A stretch of 64,000 nucleotides of DNA, from assembly GCF_014200725.1 (NCBI RefSeq), contig NZ_JACHCL010000001.1, positions 1,116,001 to 1,180,000 of the forward strand, in the 5' to 3' direction. This DNA comes from Janthinobacterium silvisoli. GTDB taxonomy: Bacteria; Pseudomonadota; Gammaproteobacteria; Burkholderiales; Burkholderiaceae_D. The translations under genes and the position numbers were made by a program. Position 1 is the stretch's first letter; each line of letters opens with the position of its first letter. Shown in pieces: positions 34,518 to 43,098 of this stretch. The notes under the pieces were generated by a model. The model was given only the letters and a program-made list of their open reading frames with translations, had not been told where the DNA came from and ran no database searches.

Positions 34518-36308
34518 TTAGTTATGCAACTTCACGCCAAAGCGCAGCGCGATCCCCAGGCCGATGGCCACCAGGGTGATGTTGATGAAGGACAGCGCCG
34601 CCACCAGGTCGGTGGAGCCGCCCGCCCACAGCGATACCAGCATCGCACCGATCACTTCCGTGCCTGGCGACAGCAGGTAGACGCCGGTCGAATATTCGCG
34701 TTCGAAGATCAGGAACACCATCAGCCATGCGCCCAGCAAGCCATATTTGATCAATGGCAGGGTCACATCGCGCGTCACCTGGCCACGGCTGGCGCCAACG
34801 GCGCGCGCTGCTTCTTCCAGTTCCGGGCCCACTTGCAGCAGCGCGGTGGAAATCAGACGCATGCCATAAGCCATCCACACCACCGAATACGCCAGCCACA
34901 GGGCGAAAATGGTGGAACGCACTTCGCGCAGCGCCGGGATCAGATGGGCGCTCAGCCACATCGCCACGCCGTTGTCCATGCCCTTCAACATGCCGTCCAG
35001 CCAGGCCGGCACGAACAGGAACACCCACAGGAACGACAGGCCGGCCAGCAGGCCAGGCACGGCGCGCGGCACCAGCACGCTGTAGTCGAGCAGGCGCGTG
35101 ATGCCATCCTGCTTGCGGTGCATGGCCAATGCGATAAAGCTGTAGCAAGCCACGGCCAGTGCACCGCCGACCACGCCGATCAAAATCGTGTTGACGATGC
35201 CGCGCACCAGCGAAGGCTGTTCGAAAATATCGCGGAAATGCTGCAGGGTCAGTACGTCGGCCAGGTGCACGCCCTCGCCCCAGTACTGCACGAAGGAGCG
35301 CAGCACGATGCCCGTCAGTGGCAAGATAATCGTAAACAGCAGCCAGCCGGCCAGCAAGGCAAACGCCAGCCACTTCCAGCGGCCCAGCGGCATGGCCTTG
35401 CTGCGCGCGCCCTTGCCCTTGATCGAGACATATTTATTGGCCGATTTCAGCAGCCAGCGCTGTATCATCACCAGCGGCATGGTGACCATCACCAGGCAGA
35501 CGGCCACGGCGGCCATCAGGTGGTACGACGGCGTGCCCAGTTTATTGGTCAGCTTGTACAGATAGGTCGGCAGCACCAGATGGCCTTCCGGGTCGCCCAG
35601 CACCAGCACCAGGCCGAACACTTCAAAACCGAGGAAGAACACCAGCACGCCCGCATACGCCAGCGCCGGCATGATCATCGGCAGCGACACATTGAGCATC
35701 ACCTGGATCGGCGAGGCGCCAGCCACGCGGGCCGCTTCTTCCACGTCCGAACCCAGGCTTTTCAGGGCCGACGAGGCGTACAGGTAGACGTGCGGCACGT
35801 GCGTCAGGCCGGCGATGATGACGATGCTGGTAAACGAATAGATATTCCAGGGCACAAAGCCGAGCAGCTCCTTGGCCCAGATCGAGTAAAAGCCCACGGG
35901 CCCCATCGAGACCACATAGCCAAAGCCCATCACCATCGGCGAGACGAAGATCGGCACCAGCAGCATCGGTGCGACCCAGCTGCGGCCCGGCAAATCGGTG
36001 CGCACCATGAGGAAGGCGAGCATGCCGCCCAGCGGCACGGCGATCACAGTCAGGCCGAAGGCCAGCATCAGGCCATTCTTGAAGGCCATCGAAAAATCGG
36101 GATCATCGAAGATGAAACGGTAGGAATCAAAGCCGAATTCGCGCACCGGCATGAAGAAGGGCGCAGACAAAAAGCTTTGATAAAAAATCAGGAACAGCGG
36201 CAGGAAAATGGCGATGCAGGTGATCGTCACGACCAGGCCGCGCGACCAGTTCAGGCGCGACAAGGGAGAGCGTGACCGTACAGGTAACGGCAAGATGGCA
36301 GTTTGCAT
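34518..36308 (-). CDS. ABC transporter permease, two-domain (FbpB/AfuB type)
   Basis: A 596-residue permease with two homologous six-TM domains in one chain. Each half carries an EAA loop: EEAARVAGASPIQVMLNVSL in the first and EEAARAVGASRGQVTRDVTL in the second, with the conserved G for ATPase contact. The fused form is typical of FbpB/ThiP-like Fe(III) permeases. Start ATG 36308 (MQTAILPLPVRSRS); an in-frame ATG at 36338 would add ten residues lacking a ribosome-binding site. It lies 46 bases upstream of the ATPase gene and 89 bases downstream of the binding protein gene. Confidence 0.93.
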   Translation of the reverse strand: MQTAILPLPVRSRSPLSRLNWSRGLVVTITCIAIFLPLFLIFYQSFLSAPFFMPVREFGFDSYRFIFDDPDFSMAFKNGLMLAFGLTVIAVPLGGMLAFLMVRTDLPGRSWVAPMLLVPIFVSPMVMGFGYVVSMGPVGFYSIWAKELLGFVPWNIYSFTSIVIIAGLTHVPHVYLYASSALKSLGSDVEEAARVAGASPIQVMLNVSLPMIMPALAYAGVLVFFLGFEVFGLVLVLGDPEGHLVLPTYLYKLTNKLGTPSYHLMAAVAVCLVMVTMPLVMIQRWLLKSANKYVSIKGKGARSKAMPLGRWKWLAFALLAGWLLFTIILPLTGIVLRSFVQYWGEGVHLADVLTLQHFRDIFEQPSLVRGIVNTILIGVVGGALAVACYSFIALAMHRKQDGITRLLDYSVLVPRAVPGLLAGLSFLWVFLFVPAWLDGMLKGMDNGVAMWLSAHLIPALREVRSTIFALWLAYSVVWMAYGMRLISTALLQVGPELEEAARAVGASRGQVTRDVTLPLIKYGLLGAWLMVFLIFEREYSTGVYLLSPGTEVIGAMLVSLWAGGSTDLVAALSFINITLVAIGLGIALRFGVKLHN

Positions 36309-36397
36309 GATGAATCCAATGAATGAAGGGTGCGGCATCCGCGCGCAGGTGGCAGGTCTCAGGTACTAGCTGCTGCCCGCGCTCGGCTAAGACGGCT

Positions 36398-37495
36398 TTA
36401 CTTCTTACCAGCCGTTTCCTTCCACTGCTTCAGGAAAGCCATGCGCTTGGCTGGCCCCAGGAATTGCAGGATGATCGGGTGCACGGGCACCGGCTTGATA
36501 TTGTCGGCACCAATGATCTTGATCAGGTCGGCCGAGGTGGTTTCACCCTTGACGTCGGCGCGAATGGCGAACAGTTTCGAATCGTTGGCGATCACGGTCT
36601 GGCCACGCTGCGACAGGATGTAGTCGAGCCACAGCTTGCCGGCGTTGACGTTTTTGGCGTTCTTGTTGATGAACTGCACGCGCGACAGGATCAGGGTGTA
36701 GTCCTTCGGCAGCACCACGCCGATCGACGGGTCGGTCTTGGCGCGCACCAGCGCGTAAGAACCCAGCACGTTGTAGCCAACCAGGTTTTCACCCGAGGAA
36801 ATGCGCTCCATCATGGTGCCAGTCGACGATTGCACGCGCACCTTGGCCGTGCCGAAGGCATTGAGCAATCCCATGAATTGCGGGTTTTCCTTGGCGTCCT
36901 GCGCCATGAACATGAAACCCACACCCGACTTCTCAATGTCGTAGGTTGTAACCTTGTCCTTGAACTTCGGCGTGGTGATCAGCTTGGCGAAGTCGGCATG
37001 CGTCTGCGGCACTTCCTTGGCGTCGAGCAGGCGCTTGTTGTAGACGATGGCGGCCGGCTCGAAGGTGGTGCCGTAAGCCATGTCATCCCACAGCGCCCAG
37101 CCCGGAATCTTGGCCGCTTCCACCGATTTGTATTTCAGTGCATAGCCGTCCGAGGCCAGGCGCATCTGCAGGTCCATCGCCGACGACCACATCACGTCGG
37201 CCGTATTGCCGCCGGCCGCCACTTCGGAAATGAAGCGGTTATACACTTCGGTCGAATTCATGTCGTTGTATTCGACCGTGATGCCTGGGTAGAGGGCGTT
37301 GAAGTCCTTGATCAGCGGCGCCGTAGCCTTGCTGTCGGTGGCGCCATAGATGACGACCTTGCCTTCCTTCTTCGCCGCATCGATGATCTTCTGGTAGTCG
37401 GCTGGATAACCGGGAGGCACTTGCGCAAAAGCGGCGCCGGCCAGGCTGGCAAAGGCGGCGGCAAGCGCTGCCTGGAGAATGGTTTTGGTTTGCAT
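36398..37495 (-). CDS. ABC transporter periplasmic substrate-binding protein (FbpA/AfuA-like)
   Basis: A 365-residue protein with signal peptide (cleavage after AGAAFA) and the type II periplasmic-binding fold: KKEGKVVIYGATDSKATAPL opens lobe 1, then NTADVMWSSAMDLQMRLA, YNVLGSYALVRA and LPKDYTLILSRVQF. The family includes FbpA Fe(III)-binding proteins and 2-aminoethylphosphonate-binding proteins. I do not see the tandem Tyr pair of FbpA at its usual C-terminal position, so iron binding by the classical mode is not supported; a carboxylate or chelate ligand is possible. Confidence 0.92.
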   Translation of the reverse strand: MQTKTILQAALAAAFASLAGAAFAQVPPGYPADYQKIIDAAKKEGKVVIYGATDSKATAPLIKDFNALYPGITVEYNDMNSTEVYNRFISEVAAGGNTADVMWSSAMDLQMRLASDGYALKYKSVEAAKIPGWALWDDMAYGTTFEPAAIVYNKRLLDAKEVPQTHADFAKLITTPKFKDKVTTYDIEKSGVGFMFMAQDAKENPQFMGLLNAFGTAKVRVQSSTGTMMERISSGENLVGYNVLGSYALVRAKTDPSIGVVLPKDYTLILSRVQFINKNAKNVNAGKLWLDYILSQRGQTVIANDSKLFAIRADVKGETTSADLIKIIGADNIKPVPVHPIILQFLGPAKRMAFLKQWKETAGKK

Positions 37496-37547
37496 GGTGA
37501 GGTCTCCGTCTGTAAAAGTTTTTATGACTGCTTGTTGCGATGCGCGT

Positions 37548-38531
37548 TCAGCGCACCAGGCCTAGTTCGCTGGCGCGTTTGGTGTAATCGTCGACCGCTT
37601 TTTTAACGTAGCTGGTCAGCTGCGGCCCTGTCAGGGCGAAGGGATACAAGCCTGCCTTGGCCCGCAGGCTGGCAAATTCCGGCGTGGCCATCATGCGGTC
37701 AAACGTGGCGACCCAGCGCTGGTAGTCGGCGTCAGGCACTTGCGGCCCCATCCACAGGCCACGGATGATGGGCCAGACCACGTCGACGCCCTGCTCGCGC
37801 GCCGTCGGCACGCCGGCCAGCACGCCAGGCAGGCGCTGGTCGGACAGCACGGCCAGCACGCGCGCATGGTTGGCGTCCGCGTTCAGAGTCGCTTCGGACG
37901 TATCGCCCGACACCACCTGCACGTGATTGGCCTGCATCGCCGTAAACACTTCGCCGCCGCCTTCGAGTGCGACGAAGCGCAGCACCTTGGGATCAATGCC
38001 GGCCTGGCGCGCCACCAGCGCCATCTTCAGCCAGTCCTGGCTGCCGATGGTGCCGGAGACGCCGATCAGCACCTTGTCAGGATGCTGGCGCAAGGCGTCG
38101 ATCAGGTCCGCCAATGTCTTGTAGGGCGAATCGCTGCGCACGGCGATCATGCCGTAGTCCGCGCCCAGCGCCGCCACCCAGCGCACATCGCCAGCCCTGG
38201 CGTTGCCGAACTTGCCCTGTGCCAGATTGAGCAGCGAGCCGCCCGAAAATGCCACCAGGGTGTCCGCCTCGGCGCGGCGGCGCTGCGACGCCATCGAATG
38301 CCAGGCAACGGCGCCGATGCCACCGGGCAGATAGCTGAGGTGCATGGGCCGTGACTGGCCCTCCTGCAACGCCAGCCCTTTCTTGGCCAGCTTGCAGGTC
38401 AGGTCCATCGCGCCGCCCGGTTTGGACGGCACCACGCATTCGACTGGCGCCAAGGCAGCCGCGCTGTCCGCCGCCATGGCAAGCGGCGGCAAGAGCAACA
38501 GGACCAGGAAAAGAGTGCGCAACATGGCCAT
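37548..38531 (-). CDS. tctC: TctC/Bug family periplasmic binding protein
   Basis: A 327-residue protein with signal peptide MAMLRTLFLVLLLLPPLAMA and the TctC/Bug fold (VPSKPGGAMDLTCKL; YLPGGIGAVAW; SPYKTLADLIDAL; GVPTAREQGVDV near the C-terminus). Family members bind citrate or other carboxylates for TctAB or act as ligand presenters to sensor kinases (BctC with BctE in Bordetella). No tctAB genes are present. The gene follows the porin gene by 3 bases. Start could also be ATG 38525 (MLRT). Confidence 0.92.
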   Translation of the reverse strand: MAMLRTLFLVLLLLPPLAMAADSAAALAPVECVVPSKPGGAMDLTCKLAKKGLALQEGQSRPMHLSYLPGGIGAVAWHSMASQRRRAEADTLVAFSGGSLLNLAQGKFGNARAGDVRWVAALGADYGMIAVRSDSPYKTLADLIDALRQHPDKVLIGVSGTIGSQDWLKMALVARQAGIDPKVLRFVALEGGGEVFTAMQANHVQVVSGDTSEATLNADANHARVLAVLSDQRLPGVLAGVPTAREQGVDVVWPIIRGLWMGPQVPDADYQRWVATFDRMMATPEFASLRAKAGLYPFALTGPQLTSYVKKAVDDYTKRASELGLVR

Positions 38532-38534
38532 GGA

Positions 38535-39599
38535 TCAGAAGCGGTGCTGGATGCCAGCCATCACACCACGCTGGGTGTTGCCGAAACCTGGATCGTCGCG
38601 CGACAGGCCGACCAGCTGGTTGTTCTTGGCCTTGGCGTAGGCGCCCACCACATACAGGTCGGTACGCTTGGACAGGGCATAACGCGCGCGCGCCACATAC
38701 ATGATCGGATCAGCGTCCGTGCCAGCCGGCACATTCTTCACGTCCTGGTAGTAGATCGCGCCGGTCAGGGTGAGTTCCGGCGTGGTCAGGTAGCTGACGC
38801 CGCCCCAGTAGATCGTGCCGCGCACGTCCGGCTTGCCGGTGGCCGCCGGATCAAGCTTGTAGTCACGCGCCACGGCTTGCACCTTCCACGCACCTTCGCT
38901 GTACATCGCACCAAGGTGATAGGCGGTGGTCTTGTCGCGCCCGCCGTTGGCGATCGTATTGCCGTTGACTTTTTCATAGGTCGCCAGCAGGCTGACCGGG
39001 CCAGCCTTGTAGGTCACGCCACCAGAAAACTTGGCGCTATCCTGTGCACCCGTCGACTGCTCGCCGAAACCATACGAGGCGCCGTACTTGAAGTCGCCGG
39101 CGCTGCCCGAGTACTTGACCATATTGTCAAAGGCCGTGGTCATGCCGTATTTGCTGGGACCGGTGGCGTTGCCCGAGGTCGCCCATGAGTAGTTGGGCGC
39201 ATACGCCAGCGGGTCGAACGGCAGCACGAAGTCATACACGGTGGTAAACGAGCGGCCCAGCACCAGGCGGCCGTAGCTGCCTTCCAGTCCCACATAAGCC
39301 TGGCGCTTGAACAGCGCGCCGTCGGAAGCGCCCGTATCCATCAGGATGCCGCCTTCCAGGTTGAACACAGCTTTCAGGCCACCGCCCAGGTCTTCGCTGC
39401 CTCGAAAACCCCAGCGCGAGGTATTCATGCCACCCGAGGTGACGCGGCTCATCGAGCTTTTCGATGGCGAGGCATTGCTGATGTTATCGATGCCGACGTC
39501 GAGCAAACCATAGAAGCTGACGTTGGACTGGGCTTGCGCACCACCGGCAGCGGCAGCGAATACGGCCATGGCGGCCAGTGAGCATGCATTTTTTTTCAT
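38535..39599 (-). CDS. Gram-negative porin (Burkholderiales type, 16-strand)
   Basis: A 354-residue outer-membrane trimeric porin. Signal peptide MKKNACSLAAMAVFAAAAGGAQA; mature start SNVSFYGLLDVGIDNIS; conserved SRWGFRGSEDLGGGLKAVF and the PEFTR-like strand series; the final strand ends GVMAGIQHRF with the terminal Phe needed for BAM insertion. First gene of the six-gene minus-strand operon; its position next to tctDE and tctC parallels the OpdH porin in tricarboxylate loci (family knowledge). Upstream promoter lies in the 217-base divergent gap. Confidence 0.95.
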   Translation of the reverse strand: MKKNACSLAAMAVFAAAAGGAQAQSNVSFYGLLDVGIDNISNASPSKSSMSRVTSGGMNTSRWGFRGSEDLGGGLKAVFNLEGGILMDTGASDGALFKRQAYVGLEGSYGRLVLGRSFTTVYDFVLPFDPLAYAPNYSWATSGNATGPSKYGMTTAFDNMVKYSGSAGDFKYGASYGFGEQSTGAQDSAKFSGGVTYKAGPVSLLATYEKVNGNTIANGGRDKTTAYHLGAMYSEGAWKVQAVARDYKLDPAATGKPDVRGTIYWGGVSYLTTPELTLTGAIYYQDVKNVPAGTDADPIMYVARARYALSKRTDLYVVGAYAKAKNNQLVGLSRDDPGFGNTQRGVMAGIQHRF

Positions 39600-39639
39600 T
39601 GAGGGTCCCCTGTTTTTAGATATAGTTATGAGTGATATG

Positions 39640-39662
39640 CCTGATCACTTTTGTGAATCAGG
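39640..39662. promoter_or_regulatory. Inverted repeat between porin operon and tctDE
   Basis: CCTGATCAC and GTGAATCAGG pair (one bulged base) across a TTTT spacer in the divergent promoter region, followed by a TATAAA at 39671-39676. Candidate TctD binding site or a 5'-leader hairpin. Confidence 0.4.
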
Positions 39663-39816
39663 AGCACACTATAAAAGAGACTTCCTTTCAATTGGCTTTC
39701 AGAGTGATAGCTGTCGTCAAGCAACCACAAGCAGCCCAGACTTATTCGGCAGTGGCGCTATCGGCAATCGCATCTGCAGGCTTACACTGCACCCTTTCAA
39801 ACGAATGGCGGAGACC

Positions 39817-40533
39817 ATGCGCATATTATTAGTGGAAGACCATCTGGAACTGTCGCACTGGCTGGCAAAGGCCTTGCGCGACGCACACCTGACGGTGGAG
39901 ACAGCCCACACCGGCGCCGATGCCGACGCCCTGCTGCACACGCAGGAATACTCGCTGGTGCTGCTCGACCTGACCTTGCCCAAGATGGATGGCCTGGACG
40001 TGCTGCGCCGCCTGCGCGCACGCGGCGGCACGCGTGGCAAGACGCCTGTCATGATACTGACGGCGCGCGGCGGCCTCGATGAAAAAGTCCAGGGCCTGAA
40101 CCTGGGCGCCGACGATTACATGGCCAAGCCGTTCGAACTGGCCGAACTGGAAGCGCGCGTAAAAGCGCTGCTGCGCCGCAGCCAGGGCAACGAGGCACTG
40201 GTACACCATTGCGGCGCACTCAGTTTCGACACCGTCACGCGCATGTTCAGCTATGCCGGCACGGCGCTGGCGCTGACGCCGCGCGAACACGCGGTGCTCG
40301 AAGCGCTGATCACGCGCTCGGGCCGCGCCGTGTCGAAAGAAAAACTGTTCGATGAAGTATTCGCGCTGGCCGACGACGCCAACCTGGACGCCATCGAACT
40401 GTATATCCACCGCGTGCGCAAGAAGCTGGAAAATGGCGTCGACAGCGGCGACGGCGCGGTGATCACCACCCTGCGCGGCATCGGCTACCTGCTGCAGCCA
40501 CGCAGCGCCATGGCGGCCACGGCGTCGAAATGA
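39817..40533 (+). CDS. tctD: TctD-type response regulator (OmpR family)
   Basis: A 238-residue response regulator. Receiver domain: acidic pair ED at residues 7-8, phospho-acceptor Asp51 in LLDLTLPKMDG, Thr in MILTARG, Lys in YMAKPFEL. C-terminal winged-helix (Trans_reg_C): LTPREHAVLEALITRSGRAV and IYIHRVRKKLE-like segment (IELYIHRVRKKLE). ATG 39817 has GGCGGAG upstream and matches the conserved MRILLVED start; ATG 39805 (MAETMRIL) is less likely. Co-transcribed with tctE (4-base ATGA overlap) and divergent from the operon that it likely activates. Confidence 0.95.
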   Translation: MRILLVEDHLELSHWLAKALRDAHLTVETAHTGADADALLHTQEYSLVLLDLTLPKMDGLDVLRRLRARGGTRGKTPVMILTARGGLDEKVQGLNLGADDYMAKPFELAELEARVKALLRRSQGNEALVHHCGALSFDTVTRMFSYAGTALALTPREHAVLEALITRSGRAVSKEKLFDEVFALADDANLDAIELYIHRVRKKLENGVDSGDGAVITTLRGIGYLLQPRSAMAATASK

Positions 40534-42041
40534 CCGCCCGCCGGCCCATGCTGGAACGCCTGCGGCTGCGCCTTGCCCAGGGCAGGCCGCTGGGCAGCCT
40601 GCGCAGCCAGCTGCTGCGCTGGCTGCTGATCCCGCTGGTGATGCTGGTGCTGCTCGACGCCGTCTTCGTCTACCGCAATGCGCTCGACGCGGCCGACATG
40701 GCCTACGACCGCTCGCTGCTCGCTTCCACGCGGGCGCTGGCCGAGCGCGTCTCCATCGTCGGCGGCAAGGTGGTTGCCGAAGTGCCGTACGTGGCGCTCG
40801 ACAGCTTTGAAACCGATACCCTGGGCCGCATCTATTACAAGGTGACTGGCTTGAGTGGCGAACTGGTGTCCGGTTACGACGACTTGCCGCCGGTGCCGAA
40901 AAACGTGCCGCGCTCGGAGAATTATCCTGCCCTGGTGCGCTTTTACCACGCCGACTACCATGGAAAACCGATACGCATCGCCGCCCTGCTGCAGCCGGTC
41001 TACGACGACTCGATGCGCGGCATCGCCCTGATACAGGTGGCTGAAACGCTGGACGCCCGGCGCGGCCTGTCGAACCAGATCCTGCTCGACACATTGCTGT
41101 GGCAGGCGGCCATGGTGTTGCTGATGGGCGCCCTGGTGTGGTTTGCCGTGCGCCTGGTGCTGCAGCCGCTGATGCGATTGAAAACAGAAGTGGAAACACG
41201 CACCCTGTCGGACCTGTCCGACGTCGACCCCACCTTGGTGCACCGCGAAATGCGGCCGCTGGTCAGCGCCATGAACGGCGCCATGGGCCGCTTGCAGCAG
41301 TTGATCGCCAGCCAGCGCCGCTTCATCGCGGACGCCTCGCACCAGCTGCGCACGCCGCTGACGGTGCTGAAAACCCAGGCTGAACTGGCCTTGCGCGAAT
41401 GCGACCGCCACCCGGACAATGCGCACAATATGGCGGCCCTGCGCGACATCGTGAAGTCCATCGCCAGCACCACCGATTCCACCGTGCTGCTGGCCAACCG
41501 CCTGCTGACCCTGGCCCGCATCGAACATGGCGGCGAAAACCTGCCGATGGAAACGGTGTCGCTACGCGCACTGGCGCAGCAGGTAGGCCTGGAAATGGCC
41601 ATGAGCGCTGTCAGCCGCGATATCGACCTGTCGCTGGAAGCACTGGATGACGCGCCGGTGCAGGGGCAAGCCCTGCTGCTGCATGAATTGATCGCCAACC
41701 TGGTCGACAACGCGCTGCGCTACACGCCGCAAGGCGGCAACGTGGTCTTGCGCGTGCGGGCTGCGACGCCGGACGCCCTGCATGGCGCCGTGCTGGAAGT
41801 GGAAGACAGCGGCGCCGGCATTGCACCAGCCGAACGCGAGCGCGTTTTCACGCCGTTCTACCGGGTCGCCTCGGCGCTTGAGCGCAACCCCGGCGGCGCT
41901 GGCCTGGGCCTGGCTATCGTGCGCGACATCGCCGCCCTGCACGGCGCGAGGCTGGAACTGGCAACGGCAAGCAATGGCCATGGCTTGAAAGTCAGTGTGC
42001 ATTTCAATGCGCCACCGACGTTGCTCAAAAACAACATATAG
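40530..42041 (+). CDS. tctE: TctE-type sensor histidine kinase
   Basis: A 503-residue membrane kinase. TM1 at about residues 28-47, a ~150-residue periplasmic 2CSK_N-type sensor (ALAERVSIVGGKVVAEVPY), TM2 at ~190-212, then HisKA with His271 in ADASHQLRTPLTVLKTQ, N box NLVDNALRYTPQ, G1 EDSGAGIA and G2 GGAGLGLAIVRD. In the TctDE family ligand can be presented by TctC-type periplasmic proteins; a tctC gene lies in the divergent operon. Overlaps tctD by ATGA. Confidence 0.95.
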   Translation: MTARRPMLERLRLRLAQGRPLGSLRSQLLRWLLIPLVMLVLLDAVFVYRNALDAADMAYDRSLLASTRALAERVSIVGGKVVAEVPYVALDSFETDTLGRIYYKVTGLSGELVSGYDDLPPVPKNVPRSENYPALVRFYHADYHGKPIRIAALLQPVYDDSMRGIALIQVAETLDARRGLSNQILLDTLLWQAAMVLLMGALVWFAVRLVLQPLMRLKTEVETRTLSDLSDVDPTLVHREMRPLVSAMNGAMGRLQQLIASQRRFIADASHQLRTPLTVLKTQAELALRECDRHPDNAHNMAALRDIVKSIASTTDSTVLLANRLLTLARIEHGGENLPMETVSLRALAQQVGLEMAMSAVSRDIDLSLEALDDAPVQGQALLLHELIANLVDNALRYTPQGGNVVLRVRAATPDALHGAVLEVEDSGAGIAPAERERVFTPFYRVASALERNPGGAGLGLAIVRDIAALHGARLELATASNGHGLKVSVHFNAPPTLLKNNI

Positions 42042-42169
42042 TTTATTGGCTATACTTATTTTCAATGATTATTAAATAATTGCCTTACGTAAATATATTT
42101 ATCCCTATAGAATTCGGCCTCCATTAAGCGGCAAGATAATCTTTCCGCATTAATTACTTAGGAATAAAA

Positions 42170-42727
42170 ATGAAAAAGCAATTGTTTGCAGTAGTTGTCG
42201 GCGCCGCTCTGGCATTCCCATTGTTCGCGCAAGCTGAAGGTGCGTATGTTGGCGGCAATATCGGCCGTTCGGAATTGAAGCTGAGTGGCGACGGTTCGGG
42301 CAAAGAAAACAAAACCAGTTTTAAAGCCTACGCTGGCTACGATTTCACCGCCAATTTCGGCGTAGAAGGTGGTTATGTTGATTTCGGCACACTGAAAGAC
42401 AACGATAGCGGCGTATCTACCAACTGGGAAACCAACGCACTGTACGTAGCTGCTACCGGCACCCTGCCGCTGAACGAAGAATTCTCGCTGCTGGCTAAAA
42501 TTGGTGTTACGCGTAACCACACCAAAGTCAGCGCAAGCGCTGGCGCCTTGAGCATTTCCGGCTCGCAAAACAAAACTGCCGCCCTGATCGGCGTAGGTGC
42601 TGCTTACAATATCAATAAAAACCTGTCGGCTATCGCTGAATACGAACACTTCGGCAAAACGCTGGACGACAGCGGCTTTAACGTCAAAGCATCGCAATTT
42701 TCGGTAGGCCTGCGCTACAAATTCTAA
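42170..42727 (+). CDS. Small outer-membrane beta-barrel protein, tandem copy 1
   Basis: A 185-residue outer-membrane protein: signal peptide MKKQLFAVVVGAALAFPLFAQA then an eight-stranded OmpX/OmpA-like barrel (GAYVGGNIGRSELKL; YAGYDFTANFGVEGGYVDFG) ending SVGLRYKF with terminal Phe. Codon and base use are noticeably lower in GC than neighbours. A paralogue follows at 43099, sharing both the TTAATTACTTA leader element before the ribosome-binding site and the downstream hairpin-terminator layout. Unknown role; similar proteins often respond to stress or act in adhesion. Confidence 0.92.
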   Translation: MKKQLFAVVVGAALAFPLFAQAEGAYVGGNIGRSELKLSGDGSGKENKTSFKAYAGYDFTANFGVEGGYVDFGTLKDNDSGVSTNWETNALYVAATGTLPLNEEFSLLAKIGVTRNHTKVSASAGALSISGSQNKTAALIGVGAAYNINKNLSAIAEYEHFGKTLDDSGFNVKASQFSVGLRYKF

Positions 42728-42749
42728 TTCGCGATTTTTCGTGAATTAG
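42724..42749 (+). repeat. Hairpin spanning the stop region of OMP copy 1
   Basis: Arms CTAATTC.CGA and TCG.GAATTAG (one mismatch) close around TTTT and include the stop codon. A counterpart hairpin follows the paralogue at 43664-43684. Confidence 0.45.
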
Positions 42750-42773
42750 AATCCAGCGATTAAGCTGGCTTTG

Positions 42774-42804
42774 AAGGCCCGGTCGAATTTTCGACCGGGC
42801 CTTT
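42774..42804 (+). terminator. Rho-independent terminator after OMP copy 1
   Basis: Perfect 14-bp arms AAGGCCCGGTCGAA / TTCGACCGGGCCTT around TT, followed by TCT. It follows a CTGGCTTTGAA motif that recurs before the terminator of the paralogue. Confidence 0.85.
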
Positions 42805-43098
42805 CTGTATTCAGGACATCGACCAGTCGCTTGCGCAAGCGCTGGCGTGGCAGTGACTCGAGGAGCGCAGCTTGCGCCATACATCGTTTTGTGAAGACGC
42901 CAGGCCCGAGTGAAGTTGCGCTGCAATGCGGACTACTCTCCGCCACTATCCACATAAAACGTTGCCATAAAACAACATGTGATTTATTTTTAATTGTTTT
43001 TGAATAATTTCTTTTCGGAAATAAAAGACAGAATATAAACTCTGTCCTCGATTAAGTAGCCCGCGTTCTCGCCATCTTAATTACTTACAGGAGAAGAA
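42805..43098. other. Intergenic region between OMP copies
   Basis: About 294 bases after the terminator with no credible gene. It holds a 14-bp perfect palindrome CGCTTGCGCAAGCG (42828-42841) flanked by CCAG/CTGG arms, and an inverted repeat GACAGA-N8-TCTGTC (43027-43046) that encloses a TATAAA -10-like box. The final TTAATTACTTA sits just before the AGGAG of the next gene. Confidence 0.5.
43027..43046 (+). promoter_or_regulatory. Inverted repeat enclosing a -10-like TATAAA
   Basis: GACAGA and TCTGTC arms with an 8-base centre ATATAAAC, 52 bases before the ATG at 43099. A regulator binding here would block the -10 region. Confidence 0.4.

Noticed and set aside
34452-36275. 607-codon plus-strand frame opposite the ABC permease
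   Set aside because: Gln/His-rich antisense shadow; the minus strand encodes a convincing two-domain permease with EAA loops.
36398-37495. Naming the binding protein FbpA as a definite Fe(III) carrier
   Set aside because: The tandem tyrosines used by FbpA for iron are not recognisable at the usual place, and the operon context suggests a carboxylate or chelate; substrate left open.
39584-39599. T8/A8 run at the porin start as a slippery or phase-variable tract
   Set aside because: It is the ordinary MKKN start written with AAA codons; a run of eight within a coding start is common and no alternative frame makes sense.
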